A DNA stretch of 64,000 bases from Taxillus chinensis (taxonomy: Eukaryota > Streptophyta > Magnoliopsida > Santalales > Loranthaceae), in assembly GCA_023512835.1 (NCBI GenBank), contig CM042089.1, positions 52,013,427 to 52,077,426 on the forward strand. Reading direction: 5' to 3'. The notes beneath the pieces are model-generated. The model was not told the origin of the DNA. It saw only the letters and a program-made list of their open reading frames with translations, and did not search any database. The first letter of the stretch is position 1. The number at the start of each line of letters is the position of its first letter. Below, piece by piece: positions 10,306 through 22,282 of the stretch. A program made the translations under genes and the position numbers.

Positions 10306-12150
10306 AGTTTGCTTGCTGGGATGAGGTAAAGGGCTAAATGGCGGCGGGTTTTTTTCAACGATGATGGTCTCTCTCCTCTTTTTTTCTTTGGACGAATCCT
10401 CCTCTTTTTTTCACGTACCTCTCTCTTTTTTTCAACCTACCAGCCTCCTCTTGCGCAGGGGCGGACGACTACATCTTAAAGGGCTGCAGAAAATTTTTTT
10501 GGCTAGAATGTCATTAATTGCAGCATTAAATGCTGTATTATTGATGCAGTATTTTAATTCGCGATTTGATGCTTTGTCGGGTGGACAGCTTGTGTGAGAA
10601 AATAGGCAGCTCGTGATTGCCTTTTGAATTTGTATTTTAGCACATGTGATTGACAGGGTCATTGCAAAATTGATTCTTTGTTAGGTGGCCACGCGGAGGA
10701 TAGGTCTCGTGAACGACGGCGAGAAAAAACCAAAGCCTCGTGCGAAAGCCGGCGAGAAACGCCAACCAGCAAAGAGGTCGGGGTCCGAGGCTCGAAGTGT
10801 CGGCGGGTCGGAGTGTCGGCAGGTCAAAGTGTCGGCATAGTCAAAGCTTCGGTGGGTCAAAATTTCGGTGGGGGCGAAGGTCAACGGTCAACGGTCGAAG
10901 TGTCGGCGGGTCGAAGGTCAACGGTCAACGGGTCAAAGGCTTATAGGCGTCCGGGTCAAGGTTCGAAGGTCGAAGTGTCGGTAGGCTTATAGCTTCGAGT
11001 GTCCAGGGTCGAAGGGTCGAAGGCTTATAGGTGTTGGGGTCAAGGTTCGAAGGTCGAAGTGTCGGCAGGTTTATAGGCTTCGAGTGTCCATGGTCGAAGG
11101 GTCGAAGGCTACAGGCGTCCGGGTCAAGGTTCGAAGGTCGAAGTGTCGGTAGGTTTATAGGCTTCGAGTGTCCAGGGTCGAAGGGTCAAGGTTCGAAGTG
11201 TTGGCAGCGGGGCTTCGAGGGTCAAGGGTCGAAGGTCTAAAGCGTCCGGGTCAGGGGTTGAAGGGTCGAAGGTCGGGAAGTGTCGGCGGGGCTTCGAGGT
11301 CAAGGTCGAAGGTTTGTAGGTCAAGCGTCGCAGGTTCGTAAGTCGCATGTCGGAAGGCGCCGCAAGTCCTAGCGTCGTAAGTCTCGAGGCGTCGCGTCTT
11401 CACAAGGTTCGAAAGTCCGAAGGGGCGAGTCAAAGGTCGGAGTGTCGAAGCGGGGCTTTGAGGCTTCGAATCTTCGTGGCCGAGGTTTCAAGGCCGATGC
11501 TTCGAGGCTTCGATGCTCGACGCTCGACGGCCCGATGCTTCGAGGCTTCGAGGCTTTGAGGCTTTGGGGGCTTCGAGGCTCGAGGCTTCGGGCTACGAAG
11601 GTCAATGGGTCGAAGTGTCGGCAGGTCAACGGTCAACGGTCCAACGGTCAACCCCGAAGTTGTTTTTTTGTTTTTTTTTGTTTTTTTTACCCTTCACCTA
11701 AAATGCAAAAATGGATAACTTTTCAGGATTGTTTGGGAGATCCGTATTCGCCTAAATTGACGCTTTGAGGAATTTCACATGGCCACTTTTTTGGGCGATT
11801 TGACCCGGGGCATTGATCGTCTTTTTGGCAAGTTTGACTTTTCCAACGAAAGTTGTTTTGGCCATAACTTCTTCATTTTAAGTCCGATTTGAGCTCGGTC
11901 ATACGTTAGTCCCCAATTTTCATCCTCTATCACTTGGTGTTGGTCTTGGGGCGCTTCAAAGACTTGTAGCAGAAGTCATTAATTTCGGACTCCGTCGTGT
12001 CAATTGTATCCATCTCGTGCAAATTGTGGTAAACCATTCCTTGGAAGTATGGGATCATTGTGGACCTGTTCAACAAGGTATATGGCATGGGCAGAAAAGG
12101 TATATCAAATGGGGTTAGTATGTCCAACCTGGACAAAATGGGGTCCAACG
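10306..12150 (-). repeat. Ogre-like element 3' LTR, truncated
   Basis: This is collinear with 48095-49904, the 5' LTR of the same element: a T-rich start near 10360, the tcgaag-rich arrays, then the blocks around 11690-12150. The minus-strand LTR 5' end is at 12150 (ggggtccaacg; the 5' LTR has ggggtccaaca). The roughly 1.6 kb corresponding to 46477-48095 is missing because the LTR ends at the copia junction. Confidence 0.9.
10939..11600 (-). repeat. 85-bp minisatellite and octamer array inside the Ogre 3' LTR
   Basis: Units starting with gcttatagg or gctacagg at 10939, 11023 and 11108 give a period of 84-85 bp built from gtcgaag words. A second block (about 11440-11600) is a degenerate octamer GGCTTCGA array. 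Open frames through it (for example 11369-11629 on the minus strand) are low-complexity artefacts. Confidence 0.85.
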
Positions 12151-13740
12151 GCTGCCCCTCTTTGACGCTTTGTTGTATACAAACAGCGTACAAAGATAAA
12201 AGGGAGTCATTTTTGGACGGGTTTGAGCACTTTACGACTTACCTAGGGGAAGAAGTGTGACGGTTGGGTCTGTCCTCGAGAGGGAAAAGGGGCTTCAACG
12301 GGACGGTGGGTTTGGATAATACTTTGATGAGGCATCTAAGGCCGCTTGATACTGGAGATTGAAAACCTCTGACAATGTGCTTGAGCTGAAAAGAGAAGAG
12401 GCCCACAACAATGATGGCATGAACTAAAAGTTGAAAGGCCCACAATAACGATAGGCTCGAATTGAAAAATGGAAAAAGCCCACAACAATGATGGGTGTGA
12501 ACTAAAAATTAAAAGGCCCACGAGAACGATAGCTTGAACTAAAAATGGATAGCCAAGAACGATAAGCTTGAATTGAAAGCAGTTAGCCCACAACAACGAT
12601 AGGCTTGAATTGAAAATGGATACCCAGTTGAACGATAGGCTTGAATTGAAAATGGATAGCCCAGACAACGATAGGTCGATTGAAAATGGATAGCCCACAT
12701 CAGCGATAGGCTTGAATTGAAAATGGATAGCCCACAAGAACGATAGGCTTGAATTGAAAATGGATAGCCCACGCGAGCGATGGGCTTGAATTGAAAACGG
12801 ATAGCCCACAACAACGATAAGCTTGAATTGAAAATGGATAGCCCACAACGATAAGCTTGAATTGAAAATGGATAGCCCACAATAATGATAGGCTTGAGTT
12901 GAAAATACTTGTTGGAGACATCAAATGGTATTTGGGGAAATGCTTTAAGGAATTGGTGAGTTTGGGAAGTAATCCAATTTGGGCTCCCTCTACGAGTTCA
13001 CTCAAGGAGATCGCTTTCTGAGGTGACCCAAAATGGGAAAAGTTGTCAAGTGCCAAAGGGATCGTTTAGACTTGGGGAAATTGCAAAGAAAGAGTTATAC
13101 GAGTTGAACAAAGAAATCTAGGATAGCTTGAAGAGAAGTTTCTTGAGTATGAGCTCCTAGGATCTCCAAAGGCGGCAACATTCTGCAATTACAAAGTATC
13201 TTGAATATATGCAAATGATGCATGGAATGCAATGTGATGTATGCCGGGATGCATGGTGACATGTATGGCTAATGACCCAATATGAGCGAGGGTTCATCTC
13301 CCTCTATTTTGGAGAGTTTAGATGACATCCAATTTGTTGGGGACTTTTTGTCTCTCCGGATGGGAGACCTTCTATCTTCGTTGGGGAACTCCTTTGTGCA
13401 TGAAGAGATCTGTTAGGGCTTAGCTTAACCATGCGAGGAGCTTGATTTGTGGCTCCTCCAGGGATAGTGATATTTCATGGAGGTATGAGTATTACGGGTT
13501 GGGGGACTTAATTTGTTTGGGGATTTTGAGCTTGGCCTACTCGTAAGGCAATGCAGGAAGAGCTTACTTGGGGATTTAAGATATTCTATTTAAATGTGAA
13601 ATGAAGAGGATAAAATATGATTAAAGAGATAAAAAAATTTTCTTTGGTTTAGTTCCAGAAAACATATTTATATCATAAAAAGTGTCTATCGTTATAATAT
13701 GATAAACGAGAATCACAAGTCTTTAAAAGTATAATGTACA
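12151..13740 (-). other. Ogre-like element 3' non-coding region, including its PPT
   Basis: No gene is supported. Next to the LTR, minus-strand AAAGAGGGGCAGCC (about 12151-12166) is the likely polypurine tract. 12393-12906 is a tandem array described separately. 12910-13740 is unassigned single-copy sequence. Confidence 0.65.
12393..12906 (-). repeat. 37-bp tandem array in the Ogre 3' untranslated region
   Basis: About 14 units built on ttgaattgaaaatggatag then cccacaacaacgataggc recur at roughly 12401, 12438, 12478, 12516, 12552, 12586, 12624, 12659, 12693, 12730, 12767, 12804, 12841 and 12875, a period of 34-40 and usually 37 bp. Variable tandem repeats between integrase and 3' LTR are a known trait of the Tat/Ogre lineage. 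There are no unique spacers, so this is not CRISPR-like. Confidence 0.9.
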
Positions 13741-15029
13741 AATTTGATTAAGCGTGCCGCGAGTTTGACAAGTCTTCTTGTTTTTGCAGCCGCTAATTTT
13801 TTTTTGGATGATGTTGTCTCTCTTTGCTTGCGAACGGACTATTTGTTGTGGTCTGATCCTTCGATTTCTAACCGAACCGATTTCACCCTTCAAGATTTAT
13901 TGTTGGCTTTGTATTTTACCCCTGGTGCCCTTTAGGTTTTCACCAAGTCGCCTTTTTTTTTCTTTTTTGTCTTTTTTTGGAACTTTGTATTTTTACCCTT
14001 GGTGCCCTTTCAAGTTTTCACCAAGTCCGCTCATTCTGAGGAATGAGAATCTTGTGGGGAGGTATCGAGTTAAGCATAAAACTTTTTGGCGGCATCAGTT
14101 ATTCACTAGATTAGGAAGCTAAATCTCAGTCCATTTTGGCAAGGATCAATGTGCCTCCAGGAGAATTCTTTTTCACAACATATGGGCCTTCATAATTGGG
14201 AGTCCACTTGCCTCATGGTTGTGTTGAATTGGCAAGATCTTTTGAGGACAAGATCACCCTCTTTGAAAGCTTGGGCTTCACCTTTTTATTGTAATTGTTA
14301 ATCATTCTCTATTGATACACTGTCCTCTCAAATTGCTGCCAAGCACTTGCCCTCAATTAAATTCATCGCCTCAGCTGCGACTTTGGGCCCATTCTGCTTC
14401 TTGAGTGAGTATCCTTAAGTCCCGGAGGGAAGGTATTCTCCACTTTGACCGGTAGAAGCTGCTTCCATGCCATAGACCAAAGAAAATGGAGTTGCCCCGG
14501 TCGATATGCACTGGAGATACGATAAGCATGAAAAGCGTATGGTAGCTTCTCGTGCCAACCTTTGTATGTTTTAGTCATTTTTCGATAATGTTCTTGATGT
14601 TCTTGTTGGCCCCCTCGATTGCGCCATTCATCTTTGGGCGATAGGGGTCAAGTTACGGTGTTGAATTTTGTATGTTTCACACAACCTCCTATCATTATTT
14701 GTTCAAATTGGCAGCATTGTCCATTATGATCTACTCAGGAAGCCCATATCGGCATATGATTTGTTCCGCATAAACGAAGTACCACACTTTGTGACATTAG
14801 CATATGATCTTTCACCCACTTGGTGAAGTAATCAATGGCTAACCAAAATGAAAGCGATGACCATTAGAAGCTTTTGGAGATATTGGTCCGATAACGTCAA
14901 TGCCCCAAAGTGAGAACGGCCATGGGAAACCATCCATGTAGTTTTGACGGCGGTACTTGGATTTTATCGCCATAAATTTGACACCTAAAGCATTTGAGCA
15001 CATGTTAATGCAATCCTTTTCCATGGTGA
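13741..15029 (-). pseudogene. Ogre integrase, downstream part (after the Tekay-3 insertion)
   Basis: On the minus strand the frame resumes with MEKDCINMC (zinc-binding end, 15024) and then reads PWPFSLWGIDVIGPISPKAS with the first catalytic Asp of the DDE triad (14839-14935). MTKTYKGWHEKLPYA (14578) follows and, to about 14120, a broken GDLVLKR / GPYVVKK C-terminal segment typical of Tat/Ogre integrases. The enzyme inserts element cDNA into the chromosome. Frameshifts and stops abound. The continuation upstream lies at 24042, beyond the 9-kb Tekay-3 insertion. Confidence 0.85.
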
Positions 15030-16775
15030 GTATCCGCCCGGATTTCCAACCAGGAAACCGGTGCGTGACTCCCCTTCACCCACCCGGAGGGCAATGGGGT
15101 TGGATTTCTTGGATGCCACACAAGCAAGTCTAACAATTGCAATAAATCAAATAAGCCACATCTTTATTTAATTCCAAAACATCGAAGGTTCACGAAACAA
15201 CCAAGTCCCGATTACAGTTCAATCCCTTAGTACATTCCCCTCCTTGGGGTTACATAAATCATAAAAGTACATTCTTGAAATGAACAATAAAGTGGAGAGG
15301 GTCTTCCACCTTGGTGTATCCACCTAACGCTGTAAGTCCCTGGGAAAAGAAGCAAACACGGTAGGAGGGGGTGAGCAACCACGGCTCGGTAGGGATCAAG
15401 TCTCCTAACCCATCCCATGTTCTAGCATCTACATGCCATGTGTAGAAGTGCGGTGTTGTGTTCCAATAATTTCAACAAACATAATAAAAACCACATCAAT
15501 TACAACCTTCTTGCCCCCACCAGGCTAACACTTTATCCACAAGTGATTTAACCGCCTCTTGGGCCAAGTGATTTAACCGCCTCTTCGGGCCAAGTGATTT
15601 AACCGCCTCTTGGGCCCCTTTGGTTTAACCGCCTCTCAAGGCAAAGTTGTTTAACCGCCTCTTCAGGCCGGATACCACGAGTCAAGCACACCACACACCA
15701 TGGTCACTCAAGCATACAACCAAACACTTGGTGTACCCCGTTCCAAGCGCACAAACCCAGCCATTCAGGCCATAGAGCAAACATCCAGCATACATACATA
15801 CCTTTAAACCACAAGTCCAGTCCCAGGACATAATACCAAACACATAATGGGCATACACACACGCCTAAGTTCACATGAGGCATTTCATCAAACATGTAGC
15901 GGGCATGTCATTCAGGCATTTTATCAAACACTTTTCATGCATCACCGAACACCGAAACACCAAAATCGCCATTGAAGGCCAACATTCATATAGGAGGTCA
16001 CACCATATGAATTTACATATAAATAATATAACGAGATATAACTCATATTACGCACTAGGACCCTAGGACGGAGGACTTAGGAAGAACAGAATCCATACCT
16101 TAAAACCGGATCTTCCTTGCTCCCGCTAAACGCCGTCCTCCCCACGCGAGATGCTCCGTGAAAACAAGCCAACTCCCCTTCCTTCTCTCTCTCTACAGCT
16201 CTCTCTCTCTCTCTCTACGACAGTGGGCCAAGCAAGAGAACCTAAACCTAAAGCAGAGGGCTTCTCCTCCTTATATAGACAACACAACATCAAACGACGT
16301 AGTTTTGATTAAGTGAATCCCGAGCATCAAAACGACGTAGTTTTGATCACACGAGTTAGCACCTTTCCGCACCCATATAGGCCAAAATACCCAGAATTTC
16401 AACATGGTCCTTTGGAGAAAGTTCCTTAGAATGTCAAAACCAAGGGAACCATGCAAAAATATGCGCACGCCAATTTGCACGTGAATTCCCCAATTCACGT
16501 GCAACTCCCTATGCACTCCAAATGCTCTCAAACTTCACCCCTAGCCTCCTTGCATCATTTAGAAGACAACCACACTTGCACGTGAATTGGACCCGTATCA
16601 CGTGCACCTCACATACATGTCCATTTGGCCTGAAACTACGTGGTAGATAGAGGACACCATTTAAGCATCTTTCCTTTTGCACGTGAATTCATTGGAGTCC
16701 ATTTACTAGGTAAAAATCTAGAAAAACTCTACTCAGGAGGCAAAGCCCAGCTAACTCAAAGTACGGGTCCTTACA
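15030..16775 (-). repeat. Tekay-3 3' LTR
   Basis: In minus orientation it begins TGTAAGGACCCGTAC (16775) after the PPT and ends at the degraded terminus near 15030. It contains the gaggcggttaaa-type repeats (15545-15665), an inverted TATA (ttatatag, 16271-16278), two ACGT-core near-palindromes (16289-16309, 16326-16347) and several CACGTG sites (about 16478-16690). Confidence 0.93.
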
Positions 16776-16810
16776 TCCTCTCCCCCTTAAGACTTTTCGT
16801 CCTCGAAAAG
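16776..16810 (-). other. PPT and stem-loop of Tekay-3
   Basis: The plus-strand sequence tcctctccccctt (16776-16788) is the complement of the polypurine tract AAGGGGGAGAGGA. CTTTTCGTCCTCGAAAAG (16793-16810) is the same 7-bp inverted repeat seen in Tekay-1 and Tekay-2. The earlier duplicate module is at about 17118-17150. Confidence 0.88.
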
Positions 16811-17128
16811 AAATGACATACAAGGAAAACAAACACAAGCTACCCATTTGCCACACGGCGAGCCACAACACCCAAATGGGTCATACCACACACCGCACAA
16901 CAACACATAACAATACCACCATAATCCATAACCACAATAATGCACATAACACATGTCCGCATGGCACGAATACACATCTCAAAGCAAAGCACATCACAAT
17001 TAAGCACATGTCTTTAAAAGACAATACAAATACATCAACTAATACAAGAAAACACATCACAAGAAAAACATCACTATCCCTCCCAAGAAAACACATCACT
17101 ATCCCTTGGCCAATGACCACCTCCACGC

Positions 17129-18441
17129 TTAAGATTGTTCGTCCTCGAACAAGTGCGGGTGTTGCTCACGCATCACGGACTCACGTTCCCATGTCTCCTC
17201 CTCAATGCCACGGTGTTGCCCACGCACGCGAACCAAAGGAATAGCACGACCACGCAATAGCTTGTCTCGCCGATCTAGGATACGGATAGGGGCCTCAATG
17301 ACGGACATGTCATCCTCGATGTCCAACTTCCCCGATCGATCACATGAGTGGGGTCCAGGTGATACTTCCATGGCGGGACACGTGAAACACGTTGTGAACT
17401 CGACTCGGCCGCGGTGGTAACGTTAACCGGTAGGCCACGGGCCCTACACGATCCGAGAATCTCAAAAGGACCAATAAACCGCGGAGATAGCTTGGAACCT
17501 CGCCCAAACCGTCGATGTCCACGATGTGGAGAGACACGAAGAAACACATGATCACCAACGAGAAAACTCCAAAGGTCGCCGTCGCTGATCCGCATAGATT
17601 TCTGCCGACTACGAGCGGACAACAAACGGCCGCGAATCGACTTGACCTTCTCGGTAGCCTCTTGAACCAAGCTGCGGTCCCAAGAGAGTCGTCTCCCCCA
17701 CCTCGGTCCAACACAAGGGGATCGACATGGCCGTCCATACTAACGCCTCAAAAGGAGCCATCCCAATGGATGCACGATAAGCTGTTGTTGTAGGCAAACT
17801 CCACCAAAGGAAGGTGAGTTGCCCACGAACCCCAAAATCTAGCACACAAGCCCTCAACATGTCCTCCATGGTCGTTCGTCCGCTCGGTCGACCGTCGGTC
17901 TCGGGGTGAAAGGCTGTACTCGGGTGAAGCTTGGTCCCCATAGCCTCTGCAAACCCGCCCGAAACGGGAAGTGAACCTCGGATCCCGGTCCGAGACAACC
18001 GATGAGGGTACGCCATGCGATCTCACAATCTCGTTCATATCTAGTGACTCAAGGTCCCCGATAGAGTCCCAGCTCGCGAACGACCAGGAAATGGGCCGAC
18101 TTTGTGAGTCGATCCACAATTACCCAAATCATATCCTTCCTCCCGGTGGTGGGTGGAAGACCGATCCTAAAATCCATCGCTATATGGTCCCACTTCCACT
18201 CCGCTATGGGCAAGGCAACATAACATGCCCCCGGACGGTGATGCTCGACCTTCACCTGGCGACACGTGAGGCACCGCGAAACAAAGGCGACCACATCGCG
18301 TTTCATCCCGGGCCACCAAAAATGTGCCCGAAGCGCATGATACATCTTCGTACCCCCTGGATGCACGCCAACTCAGCTGGTGAAACTCCCTCATCACCTC
18401 ATCCACGAGGGAAGAAGCCACGACCAGCCGCCCCGAAATGA
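17129..18441 (-). pseudogene. Tekay-3 integrase with chromodomain
   Basis: Minus-strand segments: zinc-binding domain MHPGGTKMYHALRAHFWWPG with CLTC (18366-18240), DDE core with DHIAMDF (first Asp), DRDPRFTSRF (second Asp, about 18000) and a damaged region around the catalytic Glu (about 17870). Then come WSFLVGDHVFLRVSP and IGPFEIL (17500-17570). The chromodomain (17371-17129) reads VIEAPIRILDR, IPLVRV, EEETWE and LFEDEQS. The frame shifts at least four times. In life this would insert cDNA and steer it to heterochromatin. Confidence 0.88.
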
Positions 18442-19270
18442 CAACTCATACTCGGGACCCTCAGTCCGATCCCCAGATAGCTCCCCGGCCTCAATACGGG
18501 CACGGAGAACCTCACACTCAATGTCACCCAGTTGTCCCTCCCGGAGCGCTGGTCCGACTCCGAGCCTGACCACGAAGGACTCGGAGTGTCCCACCATCAT
18601 GGGCAACGGTTCGACTTGTCTTGTCCTCATTTGCTCCATCGGCTTCCACTCTCTCTGACCACCTCGGCTTTCCTTCCCACGCTCAGCGCGTCGGCCACGA
18701 CATTACCCTTGCCAGGTATAGGCAAGAGTAAAGTCGAAGATGTCTTGCAAATACTCCACCCATATCCTTTGCCTCAAATTCAAGTCCATACGAGTAAAGA
18801 TGTGCGAAGGCTCTTGTGATACGAGAACACCACAAACTTTTCCCCCAGAGGTAGTGCGCAACTCTTCGGGCGAAGATAACGACCGCTAACTCAAGGTCAT
18901 GAGTAGGATAGTTCTGCTCGCGAGGCTTGTGCCTAGACCCATGCAGCTACCCTGCTTGTGCTCTGCGTAAGCACACACCCCAAACGACCCTGGACGCATC
19001 ACGGTATACCTCGTATGGAATATCCTCCCTAGGCGACCTCGACACGGGTGCGGTGGTCAAATGGGTTTTGAGAGTCTCAAAGCCTGGCCTGCACTTGTCC
19101 GTCCACTCAAATTCACTCCTTTCTAGTCAGCGCCGTCATAGGAGCCGCCAAACGGGAGAACCCCTCTACAAAACGACGATAGTACCCCGCCAAACCAAGA
19201 AAACTACGGATCTCAAAACGTTGGTTGGCCTCGCCCACAATGTCACGGCCTCGATCTTGGTGGGTCTACC
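18442..19270 (-). pseudogene. Tekay-3 RNase H domain, degraded
   Basis: This minus-strand region lies between RT and integrase and aligns by position with 56535-57100 of Tekay-2. No frame runs through it; only short fragments such as the VEPLPMM stretch (near 18600) and segments antisense to 18700-19200 are recognisable. RNase H removes the RNA strand during reverse transcription. Confidence 0.55.
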
Positions 19271-20185
19271 CTAACTCCCTCGGTGACACCACATGGCCAA
19301 GAAAGTGAACCTCCTGACCCAAAACTCACACTTGCTAAACTTAGCGAAGCAATTGTTGGTCCCTCGGGGTTTGCGACACTTTGTTGCCAAGTGCTCCACA
19401 TGCTCCCTCTCGGTCTTGGAATACACCAAGATATCGTCGATAAACACCACCACGAATGAGTCTAAGTATGGGGCAAAGACTTGGTTACATCAAATGCATG
19501 AACTCTTGCTAGCGCATTAGTGAGCCCGAAAGGCATCCTTTACCCACTCATAATGCCCATACACCTTGCGCAGCCGTCTTAGGGATGTCCTCCTCCACAA
19601 CCGGTGGTGATACCCGACCGTAAAATCTATCTTGGAAAACCATGGGCCCCACTCATTGGTCAAACGGGTCATCTGTCCAGGGGCAACGGGTACTTGTTCT
19701 TCGCGATCAGAGTCGACTACTGTAGTCGATGCGAGAGACGAAGCGTGCCATCGGCCCTTCTTAGCAAAGAGCAGGGGCACCCCAAGGTGAGGTACCCGGT
19801 GCGATATACCCTTGGTCCCCCGACTCCTCGATTTGCCTCTGCGGCTCCTCGGCTCGGGTGGTCCCATACGATCCGGCTACTTGGGAAATCGGACCCGTCC
19901 CGGCACCCGACTCAATGGTGAACTCCCGCTCCTCTTGGGTGGCAAACTCCTCGACTCTTCGGAAAAACATCCTTGGAAGTGGTCCACAATGACCCGGGCC
20001 ACACCCTCTTTTCCCCTTACCCTCCTCGGAGAAGGTCGGGGCTGCCAACTTTGTGGGTAATGGCACCCCAGCGGTCCCAACGCTAGGCCCGGCCCGACTC
20101 GCCTCACGATCCAGCTCCCCCTGCCGGGGTGCAAGAAGTCCCTGCTGGTGTCCTGAAAGGTCACCGCCGCCGATAACAATCTATC
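19271..20185 (-). pseudogene. Tekay-3 reverse transcriptase, degraded
   Basis: The catalytic motif [14 protein letters not shown] is intact at 19453-19410, followed by [11 protein letters not shown]. Upstream, GVPLLFAKK and WFSKIDFTVGYHH (19517-19867) are the fingers/palm, and a pre-RT linker with DHFQGCFSEE lies at 19960-20030. In-frame stops and frameshifts separate the parts. The YVDD box is FIDD, as usual for this lineage. Confidence 0.85.
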
Positions 20186-20652
20186 TTGGCCGGAAAGCCA
20201 TAAGCCAATCCATTACCCAAGATCGGGTCGAACGTCCTCAAAGGCATCACATGCAAGTCAAAACTCGGCTCCACCTCGCCTATGGTTAACACACGACCAC
20301 GACACACTCGCCGTACCTCAATCATGCCTCCCACCGGAACTCCACGACTAGGGGCCTCGCGGCCTCCACACGAGCTAACCCCAAGCCGTCAGTACAAGCT
20401 CGGCAACAAACGAGGACATGATGCCCGTATCGAAAAGAACGAGAAGCTAATGTGCGGGAGATCGAGGGTACCTCCAACCACCGATGGTCTGCTCCGCCCT
20501 CGGTGGTGGGGGTGGTAGCTCGGCCTCCTCTGGTATGTCGCCTCCCGGCGTGAAACACCCTCCTTGGCCCGTGCCATGGTCGGCTCACTCCTTAGGGGCT
20601 TCCCGCTAAGGTTGCCTCCCGGCCTCGGTCTCTGCCGCTCAAGCCCTCCCAC
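20186..20652 (-). pseudogene. Tekay-3 aspartic protease, inactive
   Basis: On the minus strand the stretch LDLPHISFSF leads into RASC where the retropepsin active site should be DTGAS; the catalytic Asp is lost. It is followed by DGLGLARVEAARPL (20400-20330), homologous to the Tekay-2 protease near 55170-55210. Retropepsin matures Gag-Pol. Confidence 0.7.
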
Positions 20653-22000
20653 CAGGGTCGGGTCCGACTAGATCTGCCTGGCGGGCCCGCCCGCGGCAGT
20701 GGTCTCTCGGCAGTGCACGGAAGCTAAGCATCACTCCTCATCGGCCTGGATGCCGTGCCCCTATTCCCCCTGTTGCCCTCCTGCGAACCCGGCGCAAATG
20801 ACCCTCTCGTCCACGGTTGTTGCATCGCCGAGTCCTTCTAGGGCACTCCCCTTTGAAGTGACCACTGCTCTCCACCAGCGTGGCATGCGCTCGGTAGACT
20901 CCCCAGATGGACCACCCTGTCTTCCGCCGCCAAAGGTGAACCTCCCGGGGTTCACGGATGCTCGACCCCGGCTGCCGAAAAAAGCTGCCTATCCCTCTCC
21001 TCCGTCTTGAGCCTCTTGGACCCTGCATCTCGATCGGGTCCACTCTGCTGTGGCGCCCCTGATGGGCTGCCTCCCACCATCCCGGCTCTCTCGGCTATAC
21101 GGGCCGTCTCCCACGGCCTCGGCATGGGTCCTCGAGCGTAGAATCGCCCCCCCTCTCCCAAGGGCTGGCCTAAGACCCCAGTGAACTTGTGGGCCTTCGG
21201 GTCCTCCTTTGCCTTGTCTCGGGGGCAAACCTACTCGAGCCGGAACTCCCGCTCATACTCGGGCACCGTCTTTGATCCTTGCCCCAGTGCTCAAATTCCT
21301 CCCTCTTACGCCGTCTCAACGATTCGGAAAGAACTCATCATGGAAGAGTTGCAAGAATTCCTCCCAAAACATGAGTTACCTCTGCCACGGCTCCCACTAC
21401 GCTCGTCCACCACTCCAAAGCATCCCCCTCCATTTGCCGGGTGCCCGGTCGCACCTTATCCTCCTCCCGGGGCGGAGAAAGGAGAATACATGCTCGTCTG
21501 CCTCGACCCTCTGCTCGGCTACCACGGGATCTTCTCCCCCCTTAAATCGCGGAGGTTGTTCCTTTTGGAACCGTGTCACCACGTCGTCCTGCACCGGGTC
21601 GGTACACCACCCGGCGAACTCTCACGCTCACGAGGCGGCTCTCTACTTTGGTGGTGGTGGTGGCACCACCTCTGTCGTGCTGCCATCTCACGCGCACCTC
21701 CTCCCGAACGTCCGCCGGAGTCCCTCCGTAGCTCTCGTACCTCCGATAGGATGCCTTCTTGTATGTGTGCCGGTAACAACGCGTGCCCTCCAACGGATGG
21801 TCCGCACCCAGGACCCTCATGGGCGAGATGACTCATCGACCCGCCCAGGACGCACGTGTCGCTCTCCTCGGTGGCATTCTTACTACATGAAGTAAGATGC
21901 ACAAACGTCGAAGCAGCGTTTGACTACTAACAAGTTGACTACCTCTACCTCATTATCAAGTCAAGCCGTACATGGCATTACACACATTTAACCATTGCAT
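20653..22000 (-). pseudogene. Tekay-3 gag, degraded
   Basis: RFQKEQPPRFKGGEDPV and EHVFSFLRPG (21594-21450) match Tekay-2 Gag near residues 103-140. GLRPAL (near 21160) and a damaged zinc-knuckle region with GHFKGECP and CNNRGREGHL (about 20850-20950) follow. Frameshifts are frequent. Gag would form the virus-like particle. Confidence 0.75.
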
Positions 22001-22267
22001 CGACCAATATTGCACCTGACCTGATCCACATTGGAATATTGAGTTGCACGATTCACGCATAATCATGTTATACCGCGTCCTTACGCGTGATGACAAATGC
22101 GACTAGTGCCCTAATGCCGATGCATGCAAATCTACCACAGTTGGACTACCCCTAAGTACACCTTGGAGGCTCGAAAGGACCATGTTGATCGGGCATGTCC
22201 CTCCAGGGCTCCTCCAAAGGACTCAAGATAACCAAGTCCGCCTTTACCCTAGAGCCGACTAGACCAT

Positions 22268-22279
22268 GCTACGATACCA
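22268..22279 (-). other. Primer-binding site of Tekay-3
   Basis: The complement reads TGGTATCGTAGC three bases inside the 5' LTR, a one- to two-base variant of the initiator-Met-tRNA site TGGTATCAGAGC. Confidence 0.8.
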
Positions 22280-22282
22280 TAT

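Noticed and set aside
12393..12906. CRISPR-like direct repeats
   Set aside because: Units are contiguous with no unique spacers, are diverged, and the context is a plant retrotransposon.
12336..13056. Repeating hydrophobic peptides (GYPFSIQAYR type) on the minus strand
   Set aside because: A product of the 37-bp tandem array, which is open in all three minus frames by chance. It lies in the 3' untranslated region of the Ogre element.
21181..21895. Plus-strand frames of 216 and 228 codons at 21.2-21.9 kb
   Set aside because: GC-rich antisense shadows of the Tekay-3 gag. The minus strand carries the RFQKEQPPRFKGGEDP motif.
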